Below, in pieces: positions 7,381 through 13,133 of a stretch of 13,133 nt of DNA. This DNA is from Nocardioidaceae bacterium. GTDB lineage: Bacteria; Actinomycetota; Actinomycetes; Propionibacteriales; Nocardioidaceae. The notes beneath the pieces were generated by a model. That model had not been told where the DNA came from. It made no database searches and saw only the letters and a program-made list of their open reading frames with translations. The DNA lies in the NCBI GenBank assembly GCA_025966335.1, contig JAICRS010000063.1:1-13133 (forward strand), in the 5' to 3' direction. Positions within the stretch are counted from its first letter, which is position 1; the number at the start of each line of letters is the position of its first letter. The translations under genes and the position numbers were made by a program.

Positions 7381-7395
7381 GCGCTGCCTGCCCCG

Positions 7396-8793
7396 TCAGG
7401 CCGGTGACTTGCGCCGCATCAGCCAGGTGCGGAAGAACCTGCTCAGCTCACGGTCGGTCCGGGCCTCGAACCAGGCGATCATCTCCGCGCGCGAGGAGCT
7501 GCTGTCGCGGTGGGTCTGCGGCCAGGCGCGCACCAGCCGGTCGAACTTTGCGGTGCCGATCCGCTGGCGCAGCCGGTCCCACATCAGCGCGGTGCAGTAG
7601 TAGACGTTGATCGAGCCGAAGTACCGCTCCTTGTAGTCGCCGGGCGGCCCGTAGATGTCGCGCCACAGCTGGTCGTCGCGCTTCCACTGCCGCTGCCAGT
7701 GCCGCCAGGTCGTCCAGCCGCGGGACACCGCGAACCGGGTGTCGATGTAGGTGGCCATCCCCTCGTTCATCCACAGGTCGCGCCAGTCGGAGGGAGTCAC
7801 CGTGTCGCCGTACCACTGGTGGGCCAGCTCGTGCACGATCGTCTGCCGGACGGCACGGTTGCCCGAGGCGTAGTTGTGGCGACCGAAGGTGATCATGGTC
7901 TGGGTCTCCATCGCCGACCCGGACGGGGTCACCACGATGCCGAGCCGGTCGAACGGGTACCGCCCGAGCCGTTTCTCCAGCCAGCGCAGTGCGGCCGGTG
8001 TCCTCAGCAGCGGCCGGACCAGCCGTGCCTGGCCGCGGGGGACCCAGTAGTCCATCGGCAGGCCGTGCGGGCCGGCCTGGTGGTGCCGTCGGTAGGGGCC
8101 GACCGCGAGCGTGACCAGGTAGCTCGCCATCGGGTGTGCGCTGGACCAGCTCGTGACCGTGCGGCCGTGGCGCTTGCGGCGGGAGGTCAGCTCGCCGTTG
8201 GAGACACCGACCCAGCGCCCGGGCGCATCGACCCGCACGTCGTACATCGCCTTGTCCGAGGGCTGGTCGTTGGACGGGTACCACGTGAACGCGCCGAACG
8301 GTTCCTGCATCGTCCACAGCTGCCCGTCGGCGGTGACCCGCATCCCGAGGCGGGCGATGTCGGGTCGGCTGGCGGGACCCTTCGTGGGCTCCGGTGTGCC
8401 CCGGTAGACCACGTGAACCCGGTAGCGCTGGTTGCGGTTCAGCGGCGCGGTCACGGACAACGTCTTGCCGCGGTGCCGGAAGCCGACGCGGTCGCCGTCG
8501 AGGACGACCCGGCGTACCCGCATCGACGGCGCGAGGTCCAGCTGGAACCGGTCGGCGTCGGCGGTCGCCCGGAGCCGGATCGAGGCGACCCCGCGCAGCT
8601 GCCGCGGCTTCCGGAGCCAGGTCAGGTCCAGGCCGTAGTGCAGCGTGTCGATCCCGGGGTCACCCACCTCGGGATAGTTGCTGTCCTCGACCGGCGCGGA
8701 CAGGCCGCGGTCGTACGGCGCACCGGCCGCCTGTCCTGCGAGCGGGACGGTGAGCGTGAGCGCGACGACGGCCGCGACGGAGCGGAACAGCAC
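7396..8793 (-). CDS. Secreted M1-family zinc metallopeptidase
   Basis: Gluzincin aminopeptidase-like protein of 465 residues. A signal peptide is evident: a short basic start, then a hydrophobic stretch (SVAAVVALTLTVPLAG) ending near residue 25. The N-terminal beta domain (about 40-235) leads to the catalytic domain. The zinc site is HELAHQWYGD (His321, Glu322, His325) with the third ligand Glu344 in LWMNEGMATYID, the M1 pattern HExxH-18-E. SGSAMETQT (291-299) stands where the exopeptidase motif GAMEN normally lies. The protein is about half the length of classical aminopeptidase N and lacks its large C-terminal helical domain, as many secreted actinobacterial members do. GTG 8793 has AGGAAG nine bases upstream. 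It starts 33 bases after the PaaK stop, so co-transcription is likely, although no link to phenylacetate is evident. Confidence 0.92.
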   Translation of the reverse strand: MLFRSVAAVVALTLTVPLAGQAAGAPYDRGLSAPVEDSNYPEVGDPGIDTLHYGLDLTWLRKPRQLRGVASIRLRATADADRFQLDLAPSMRVRRVVLDGDRVGFRHRGKTLSVTAPLNRNQRYRVHVVYRGTPEPTKGPASRPDIARLGMRVTADGQLWTMQEPFGAFTWYPSNDQPSDKAMYDVRVDAPGRWVGVSNGELTSRRKRHGRTVTSWSSAHPMASYLVTLAVGPYRRHHQAGPHGLPMDYWVPRGQARLVRPLLRTPAALRWLEKRLGRYPFDRLGIVVTPSGSAMETQTMITFGRHNYASGNRAVRQTIVHELAHQWYGDTVTPSDWRDLWMNEGMATYIDTRFAVSRGWTTWRHWQRQWKRDDQLWRDIYGPPGDYKERYFGSINVYYCTALMWDRLRQRIGTAKFDRLVRAWPQTHRDSSSSRAEMIAWFEARTDRELSRFFRTWLMRRKSPA

Positions 8794-8826
8794 GGGAGAC
8801 GACTTCCTGGTGGGGTTCGTCCGAGT

Positions 8827-10116
8827 TTACCGGCGATCGGAGATCCGTTTGGCCTTCCCGAGCGACCGCTCGAGCGCGTGCGGCTCGACCACCTCGACCG
8901 CGACGGTGACCCCGACCCGGTTCTTCACGTGCTCGCGCAGGACCGAGCCGAGGGCGGCCCGGTCGGCGGCCGGAAGCGGGTCGTGCGCCTCGACCTGCAC
9001 GGTCAGCTCGTCGAGACTTCCCGGTCGGGTCAGCACGCACAGGTAGTGCGGGGTCAGCCCCTCGACGCGGAGGATCTGCTCCTCGATCTGGCTCGGGAAC
9101 ACGTTCACGCCGCGCACGATCATCATGTCGTCGCTGCGGCCGGTGACCTTCTGCATCCGCCGGAACGCCGGGTAGGCGGTGCCGGGCAGGAGCCGGGTCA
9201 GGTCACGGGTGCGGTAGCGGATCACCGGCATCGCCTGCTTGGTGAGGCTGGTGAAGACCAGCTCGCCCTCCTCGCCGTCGGGCAGCACCTCAAGGGTGAC
9301 GGGGTCGACCACCTCGGGGTAGAAGTGGTCCTCCCACACGTGCAGCCCGTCCTTGGTGGTCACCGCCTCCTGGGATACGCCGGGGCCCATCACCTCCGAC
9401 AGGCCGTAGATGTCGACTGCGTCGATGCCGCTGCGCCGCTCGACCTCCTCGCGCATCCGGTCGGTCCACGGCTCGGCGCCGAAGATCCCGATCTCGAGGC
9501 TCGTCGAGCGCGGGTCCACGTCCTGGTTCTCCATCTCGTCGAGGATCGCCAGGAAGTAGGACGGGGTGACCATGATGATCCGCGGCTCGAAGTCCATGAT
9601 CAGCTGGACCTGCCGCTCGGTCATCCCGCCGGACACCGGGACGACCGTGCACCCGAGCCGCTCGGCCCCGTAGTGCGCGCCGAGCCCGCCGGTGAACAGG
9701 CCGTAGCCGTAGGCCACGTGCACGATGTCCCCGGGCCGGCCGCCGGCGGCGTGGATCGAGCGCGCCATCAGCTCCGACCACACGTCGAGGTCGTCGCTGG
9801 TGTAGCCCACGACGGTCGGCTTGCCCGTCGTACCGGAGGAGGCGTGGATCCGCGAGACCTGGCCCCGCGGGACGGCGAACATGCCGTAGGGGTAGTTCTG
9901 CCGCAGGTCGTCCTTGGTGGTGAACGGGAACCGGGACAGGTCGGCCAGGGTCTCCAGGTCCGCCGGCTTCACGCCGGCTTCGTCGAACGCGTGCCGGTAG
10001 TGCGGGACGTGGTCGTAGACCCGAGTCAGCGTCTCGCGCAGGTGGGTGAGCTGCTGGTCGCGGAGCTGCTCGAGGCTGATGTCGGGCACCTCGCCGGGCG
10101 ACTGTGTCGGGGCCAT
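8827..10116 (-). CDS. paaK: Phenylacetate-CoA ligase
   Basis: Adenylate-forming enzyme of 429 residues that makes phenylacetyl-CoA from phenylacetate, ATP and CoA, the entry step of aerobic phenylacetate breakdown. Visible motifs are the P-loop SSGTTGKPT (93-101), YGYGLFTGGLG, YGLSEVMGPG (237-246), YRTRDLTRLLPG (301-312), the hinge region GRSDDMMIVRGVNVFPSQIE (326-345), and the C-terminal GKAKRI (420-425) carrying the catalytic lysine region. Length and motif order match PaaK rather than longer acyl-CoA synthetases. The start is ATG 10116: AAGGAGGAG (10121-10129) gives ideal spacing, whereas a GTG at 10119 would be too close. That ATG shares one base with the TGA of the thioesterase gene. Related aryl-CoA ligases are the alternative, but the PaaI and PaaN neighbours support phenylacetate. 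Confidence 0.93.
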   Translation of the reverse strand: MAPTQSPGEVPDISLEQLRDQQLTHLRETLTRVYDHVPHYRHAFDEAGVKPADLETLADLSRFPFTTKDDLRQNYPYGMFAVPRGQVSRIHASSGTTGKPTVVGYTSDDLDVWSELMARSIHAAGGRPGDIVHVAYGYGLFTGGLGAHYGAERLGCTVVPVSGGMTERQVQLIMDFEPRIIMVTPSYFLAILDEMENQDVDPRSTSLEIGIFGAEPWTDRMREEVERRSGIDAVDIYGLSEVMGPGVSQEAVTTKDGLHVWEDHFYPEVVDPVTLEVLPDGEEGELVFTSLTKQAMPVIRYRTRDLTRLLPGTAYPAFRRMQKVTGRSDDMMIVRGVNVFPSQIEEQILRVEGLTPHYLCVLTRPGSLDELTVQVEAHDPLPAADRAALGSVLREHVKNRVGVTVAVEVVEPHALERSLGKAKRISDRR

Positions 10117-10553
10117 CACTCTCCTCCTTCGAAGAACGACCCGCGGATCTCCTTGCTGCGGCCGACGAACTCGGCGACCACGGTGTCGCCGTTGCGGACG
10201 GTGACGTCGTAGATCCCGTCGCGGCCCTCCCGGCTGCGTTCCACCGCCTCCGCGGTCAGCACGTCACCGAGCGTGGTCGGGGCGCGGAAGGCGATCTCGG
10301 CCGAGTGGGCGACGGTACGGCGGTTGTAGCTGTTGCACGCGAAGGCGAACGCGGAGTCGGCCAGCGTGAAGGTCAGGCCGCCGTGCCCGATGCCGTGGCC
10401 GTTGACCATGTCGTCGCGGACCGTCATCCGGACCGTGGCCCGGCCCGGCCCGACGTCGACGAGCTCCATGCCGAGCGACCGGCTGGCGTTGTCGCCGGCC
10501 CACATCAGCTCCGCGCATCGCTGCGCCGTCTGCTCCATCTGCTCCGGGCTCAC
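10116..10553 (-). CDS. paaI: PaaI-like hotdog-fold acyl-CoA thioesterase
   Basis: Hotdog thioesterase of 145 residues. PaaI of the phenylacetate pathway hydrolyses hydroxyphenylacetyl-CoA and similar dead-end thioesters, freeing trapped CoA. The signature NGHGIGHGGLTFTLADSAFAFA begins at Asn51; its key residues are His57-Gly58-Gly59 and the catalytic Asp66. It closely follows the E. coli PaaI pattern. The C-terminal strand region reads TVRNGDTVVAEFVGRSKEI. GTG 10553 is chosen because AAGGA (10560-10564) stands six bases upstream and the codon overlaps the TGA of the GNAT gene (GTGA). The downstream ATG at residue 6 is the alternative. It overlaps both neighbours, which indicates tightly coupled expression with the GNAT protein and PaaK. 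Confidence 0.92.
   Translation of the reverse strand: MSPEQMEQTAQRCAELMWAGDNASRSLGMELVDVGPGRATVRMTVRDDMVNGHGIGHGGLTFTLADSAFAFACNSYNRRTVAHSAEIAFRAPTTLGDVLTAEAVERSREGRDGIYDVTVRNGDTVVAEFVGRSKEIRGSFFEGGE
10121..10129 (-). promoter_or_regulatory. Strong ribosome binding site of paaK, inside the thioesterase gene
   Basis: On the minus strand AAGGAGGAG precedes ATG 10116, with six bases between GGAGG and the ATG. It lies within the last codons of the thioesterase gene and decides between the adjacent GTG 10119 and ATG 10116 in favour of the ATG. Confidence 0.75.
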
Positions 10554-11032
10554 GTGAGGTCCTTCTCCATCAGGGACACCAGGTGGTCCTCGTCGCCGAG
10601 CCGGCCGACCTCGACGAACCCGCGACCTTCGTGGAAGGCGAGCGAGGCGTCGTTGCGGGGGAGGAGGTTGACCTCGAGACAGAGCCGGTCGTACTTGCCT
10701 GCGACATCCTCCACCTCGTCGTACACGAAGGTGCCGAGCCCGCGCCTCCGGAACCGGTCGCTGAGCACGATCCGGTCGAGGTAGTAGAAGGCGTCCGTGT
10801 GCCGGTCGGTGAACCAGCGGTAGTTCTCCGAGTCGTACGCCGTGCCCGCGGCGAACGTGACCACGAAGCCGCCGAAGGCGCCGTCGACCTCCACCACGTC
10901 GAACCGGTCGGCCAGCTCGCGCAGGTGCAGGAGGCGGTCGCGGTCCATCGGCGCGAGGGCCCGCACGTTCGCGTGGTTCAGCGCCAGGACATCGTCGAAG
11001 TCCGACTCGGTGACCGGTCTCAGCATCGGCAT
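10550..11032 (-). CDS. GNAT-family N-acetyltransferase
   Basis: Acetyl-CoA-dependent acetyltransferase of 160 residues. The acetyl-CoA pyrophosphate-binding motif is RRRGLGTFVYDEV (95-107), preceded by the strand DRIVLSDRF. The C-terminal motif region is LEVNLLPRNDASLAFHEGRGFVEVGR, visible here as NDASLAFHEGRGF (127-139). It most resembles the uncharacterised COG3818-type predicted acetyltransferases. ATG 11032 is preferred over ATG 11026; neither has a ribosome binding site, so translation may be leaderless. It is the first gene of the minus-strand unit and overlaps the thioesterase start by four bases. No acetyltransferase step is known in phenylacetate catabolism, so its role (acetylating a pathway enzyme, a toxic side product or an unrelated substrate) is open. 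Confidence 0.88.
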   Translation of the reverse strand: MPMLRPVTESDFDDVLALNHANVRALAPMDRDRLLHLRELADRFDVVEVDGAFGGFVVTFAAGTAYDSENYRWFTDRHTDAFYYLDRIVLSDRFRRRGLGTFVYDEVEDVAGKYDRLCLEVNLLPRNDASLAFHEGRGFVEVGRLGDEDHLVSLMEKDLT

Positions 11033-11146
11033 GGGGACAGCGTCGCACGGCTTCGCCGGAGCGCGCACGTGTGACAGACTGGCTGCACATCCGCAGACGA
11101 GTGTCATATCGGGCGCGTCCTGGGGCCGCCCGGGTGAGGACCTTCC
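11033..11146. promoter_or_regulatory. Divergent promoter region between the GNAT-paaI-paaK unit and paaN
   Basis: These 114 bases must hold promoters for both divergent units. Towards paaN, CATATC (11105-11110) is a possible -10 box with TGCACA (11084-11089) as a poorly spaced -35. The ribosome binding site GAGGA (11136-11140) lies six bases before ATG 11147. Towards the GNAT gene no convincing -10 or -35 box was found. TGACA (11072-11076) and TGTCA (11102-11106) form a loose inverted pair 25 bases apart that could be part of an operator, but it is too short to count as evidence. Confidence 0.4.
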
Positions 11147-12817
11147 ATGAGCCACGACCTCTTCGAACGGCACCGCGAGACGCTGGAGCAGGCGACCGAG
11201 GCGACCCGCACGCGTGCCTACTTCTCCGCGTTCAACGAGTCCCCGTCGCCGCGGGTCTACGGCGAGGAGGCGGCCGCCGGTGGCAAGGCCGCGTTCGAGG
11301 CCATGTGCGGCGAGGCGTTCCCGCTGTCCACGCCCGGGGCCGAGGGCACCGTCGGGACGGAGAAGTCGCCGTTCGGCTTCTCCCTCGACATCTCCTACCC
11401 GCGGGTCACCGAGGCCGGTGTGCCCGCGCTGGTCTCCGCTGCATCGGCCGGCCTCAAGGAGTTCCGGGACGCGGGTCCGGTGGTGCGGACCGGCGTCTGC
11501 CTGGAGATCCTCGCCCGGTTGCACGCGCGGATCTTCGAGCTGGCCAACGCGGTGCAGCACACGTCCGGGCAGGCGTTCGTGATGGCGTTCCAGGCGGGCG
11601 GCGCGCATGCGTTGGACCGGGCGCTGGAGTCGGTCGCCTACGCGTACGCCGAGATGACCCGGGTCCCGCACGTCGCGGTCTGGGAGAAGCCGGGCAAGGG
11701 CGAGCCGCTGCGGATGGAGAAGACGTTCACCCCGGTCCCGCGCGGCATCGCGCTGGTGATCGGCTGCAACACCTTCCCGACCTGGAACTCCTGGCCGGGG
11801 TTCTTCGCGTCGCTCGCCTGCGGCAACCCGGTGATCGTGAAGCCGCACCCAGGTGCGGTGCTGCCGCTGGCGATCACCGTGCAGGTCGCGCAGGAGGTGC
11901 TCGCGGAGGCCGGTTTCGACAAGAACCTCGTCACCCTGGCCGCCGAGGACCCGGCGGACGGGCTGGCCAAGACGCTGGCGGTGCGGCCCGAGGTGAAGCT
12001 GATCGACTTCACCGGTTCGAACGCGTTCGGGGACTGGCTCGAGGACAACGCCCGGCAGGCGATCGTGTTCACCGAGAAGGCCGGCGTGAACACCGTCGTC
12101 GTGGACTCCACCGACGACTTCAAGGGCATGTGCATGAACCTGGCGTTCTCGTTCTCGCTCTACACCGGACAGATGTGCACCGCGCCGCAGAACGTCTACC
12201 TTCCCGCCGACGGGATCGAGACCGATCAAGGACCGAAGAGCGTCAAGGAGGTCGCGGCCGGGATCAACGTGGCGCTCGAGAAGCTGCTCGGTGACGATGC
12301 CCGGGCGGTCGAGCTGCTCGGCGGGGTCGTCAACGACGGTGTGTTGTCCCGGCTGTCGGAGGCTCCGGGGCGCGGTGAAGTGCTGGTCGAGTCCCGGGTC
12401 GTGAAGCACCCGGCGTACGACGACGCCGTGGTTCGCACGCCCACGCTGATCGGGGTCTCCGCGGCCGACGCCTCGGTCTACGAGTCGGAGTGCTTCGGTC
12501 CGGTGTCCTACCTGATCTCGACCTCCGGCACGGAGGAGTCGATCGACCTGTTCCGGTCGACGGTGATGGCGCACGGCGCGATGACCGCGGCGGTCTACAG
12601 CAGCTCGCCGGAGGTGATCGCGTCGATGCGCGACGCGGCCCTCGACGCGGGGGTCGCGCTGTCGGAGAACCTGACCGGGCAGGTGTTCGTGAACCAGTCC
12701 GCGGCGTTCTCCGACTTCCACGGCACCGGGGCGAACCCGGCCGCGAACGCGTCGTACACCGACACCGCGTACGTCGCAAGCCGGTTCCGCGTCATCCAGT
12801 CGCGCCGCCACATTTGA
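11147..12817 (+). CDS. paaN: Phenylacetate degradation protein PaaN (aldehyde dehydrogenase family)
   Basis: NAD(P)-dependent aldehyde dehydrogenase of 556 residues. In the phenylacetyl-CoA pathway it should oxidise the semialdehyde formed on ring opening (3-oxo-5,6-dehydrosuberyl-CoA semialdehyde). Active-site features are IGCNTFPTWNSWPG (205-218, with the family Asn), VIVKPHP (Lys232, cofactor), the nucleotide loop FTGSNAFG (288-295), the general base Glu310 in FTEKAGVN, and nucleophile Cys344 in GQMCTAPQ. The long N-terminal extension and overall length match the PaaN family and not ordinary aldehyde dehydrogenases. It lacks the C-terminal MaoC-like hydratase domain of PaaZ, so oxepin-CoA hydrolysis needs a separate protein. 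ATG 11147 has GAGGA six bases upstream. It is divergent from the GNAT-paaI-paaK unit and converges on the short-chain dehydrogenase gene. Confidence 0.93.
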   Translation: MSHDLFERHRETLEQATEATRTRAYFSAFNESPSPRVYGEEAAAGGKAAFEAMCGEAFPLSTPGAEGTVGTEKSPFGFSLDISYPRVTEAGVPALVSAASAGLKEFRDAGPVVRTGVCLEILARLHARIFELANAVQHTSGQAFVMAFQAGGAHALDRALESVAYAYAEMTRVPHVAVWEKPGKGEPLRMEKTFTPVPRGIALVIGCNTFPTWNSWPGFFASLACGNPVIVKPHPGAVLPLAITVQVAQEVLAEAGFDKNLVTLAAEDPADGLAKTLAVRPEVKLIDFTGSNAFGDWLEDNARQAIVFTEKAGVNTVVVDSTDDFKGMCMNLAFSFSLYTGQMCTAPQNVYLPADGIETDQGPKSVKEVAAGINVALEKLLGDDARAVELLGGVVNDGVLSRLSEAPGRGEVLVESRVVKHPAYDDAVVRTPTLIGVSAADASVYESECFGPVSYLISTSGTEESIDLFRSTVMAHGAMTAAVYSSSPEVIASMRDAALDAGVALSENLTGQVFVNQSAAFSDFHGTGANPAANASYTDTAYVASRFRVIQSRRHI

Positions 12818-12848
12818 CCCGACTCCGGCCGACCAGGCGCGCCAGTGC

Positions 12849-13133
12849 TCAGGGGTAGTTGACGCCGGTGGCCTCCTCGGAGACCCGCCACAGGGCTGCG
12901 GCCAGCTCCGGGTCGCGCGCCTGCCGGCTGGTCCGCACGATGGTCGGAGCACCACGCATCTCGCCGGGCCCGCTCGGCCCGAGGTAGGCGCCGCCGGGCA
13001 GCCCGGGCATCGTCGCGGCCATCAGCGACGGCAGCGCACCCATCTCCGCAGGCTGCGCGAGCACCCGGGTCGCCGCCTGGATGATCGAGCCCTCCGCGGT
13101 CCGGCCGTGCATCCCGAGCCCGGCGCTCATCAG
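12849..13133 (-). CDS. Short-chain dehydrogenase/reductase, C-terminal end only
   Basis: The last 94 residues of a protein whose start lies beyond the right edge. The sequence ALPSLMAATMPGLPGGAYLG, then GEMRGAPTIVRTSRQARD and LWRVSEEATGV, matches the C-terminus of retinol-dehydrogenase-like short-chain dehydrogenases common in actinomycetes, where this part forms the substrate lid after the catalytic domain. The Rossmann fold and the Tyr-x-x-x-Lys site are outside the window, so activity and specificity cannot be judged. It converges on paaN with a 31-base gap that contains no clear terminator. Confidence 0.82.
   Translation of the reverse strand: MMSAGLGMHGRTAEGSIIQAATRVLAQPAEMGALPSLMAATMPGLPGGAYLGPSGPGEMRGAPTIVRTSRQARDPELAAALWRVSEEATGVNYP

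Larger units (their letters stand above)
6746..7395. other. Gene-free intergenic region holding a composite repeat cluster
   Basis: About 650 bases lie between the start of the CoA-transferase gene and the stop of the M1 peptidase gene. Short open frames occur on both strands, but they are Arg/Pro-rich, lack ribosome binding sites and owe their similarity to one another to the repeats. The stretch 6746-6900 holds only the candidate promoter. Next come the first 91-bp repeat (6901-6991), 150 bases with nothing clear except the 10-bp palindrome GGCGTACGCC (7070-7079), two CCATATGG palindromes (7141-7227), a plain spacer, and the second 91-bp repeat (7290-7380). That repeat ends 15 bases from the peptidase stop. 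Confidence 0.75.

Noticed and set aside
6742..7407. Small open frames across the repeat region on both strands
   Set aside because: They lack ribosome binding sites and family resemblance, are Arg/Pro-rich, and share peptides only because of the DNA repeats.
7510..10212. 900-codon open frame on the plus strand opposite the M1 peptidase and paaK genes
   Set aside because: Low-complexity translation with no domain, antisense to two well-supported genes.
11033..11146. Operator for a PaaR-type repressor in the divergent region
   Set aside because: No long palindrome of the kind reported for actinobacterial PaaR was found, only a loose five-base inverted pair.
12818..12848. Palindrome GGCGCGCC as a terminator between paaN and the dehydrogenase gene
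   Set aside because: Eight bases with no loop cannot form a hairpin terminator, and no T-run follows.
11033..12955. Minus-strand upstream extension of the GNAT frame through paaN (801 codons in all)
   Set aside because: Only the last 160 residues are GNAT-like; the rest is antisense to paaN and has shadow-frame composition.

Overview
The window is high-GC DNA (roughly 70% by eye), densely packed with genes that often use GTG starts and overlap by one to eight bases. Gene content points to an actinomycete: a BkdC-type lipoyl acyltransferase, a fused AccD3-like carboxyltransferase and a PaaN-type aldehyde dehydrogenase. A Nocardioidaceae-like host is only an impression. No tRNA, rRNA, CRISPR array, insertion sequence or phage gene was seen.

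Left block (1-4071, + strand): the 3' end of a 2-oxoacid dehydrogenase E1-beta gene, then the complete E2 gene. Both are of the branched-chain 2-oxoacid dehydrogenase type. E1-alpha presumably lies off the left edge, and no E3 is present. A GntR/FCD regulator follows, overlapping by four bases an MFS transporter that it may control.

Middle block (4087-6745, - strand): a type III (CaiB/BaiF) CoA-transferase gene overlaps by eight bases a fused AccD/AccA-type carboxyltransferase gene. The pair converges on the MFS gene. Together they suggest CoA activation of an unidentified acid followed by carboxylation or decarboxylation.

Repeat block (6746-7395): about 650 bp without a convincing gene. It holds two 91-bp direct repeats (86/91 identical), each made of two hairpin-forming units with CACGTG in the loop. 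Between them lie two nested palindromes centred on CCATATGG. This is the least explained part of the window.

Right block (7396-13133): phenylacetate catabolism genes. On the - strand, a GNAT acetyltransferase, a PaaI-like thioesterase and a PaaK-like phenylacetate-CoA ligase overlap end to end and are followed by a secreted M1-family metallopeptidase. Divergently on the + strand is PaaN, an aldehyde dehydrogenase of the ring-cleavage step. PaaK makes phenylacetyl-CoA, PaaI removes CoA from stalled intermediates, and PaaN oxidises the ring-opened semialdehyde. The ring epoxidase genes (paaABCDE) are not in the window. At the right edge is the 3' end of a short-chain dehydrogenase gene on the - strand.
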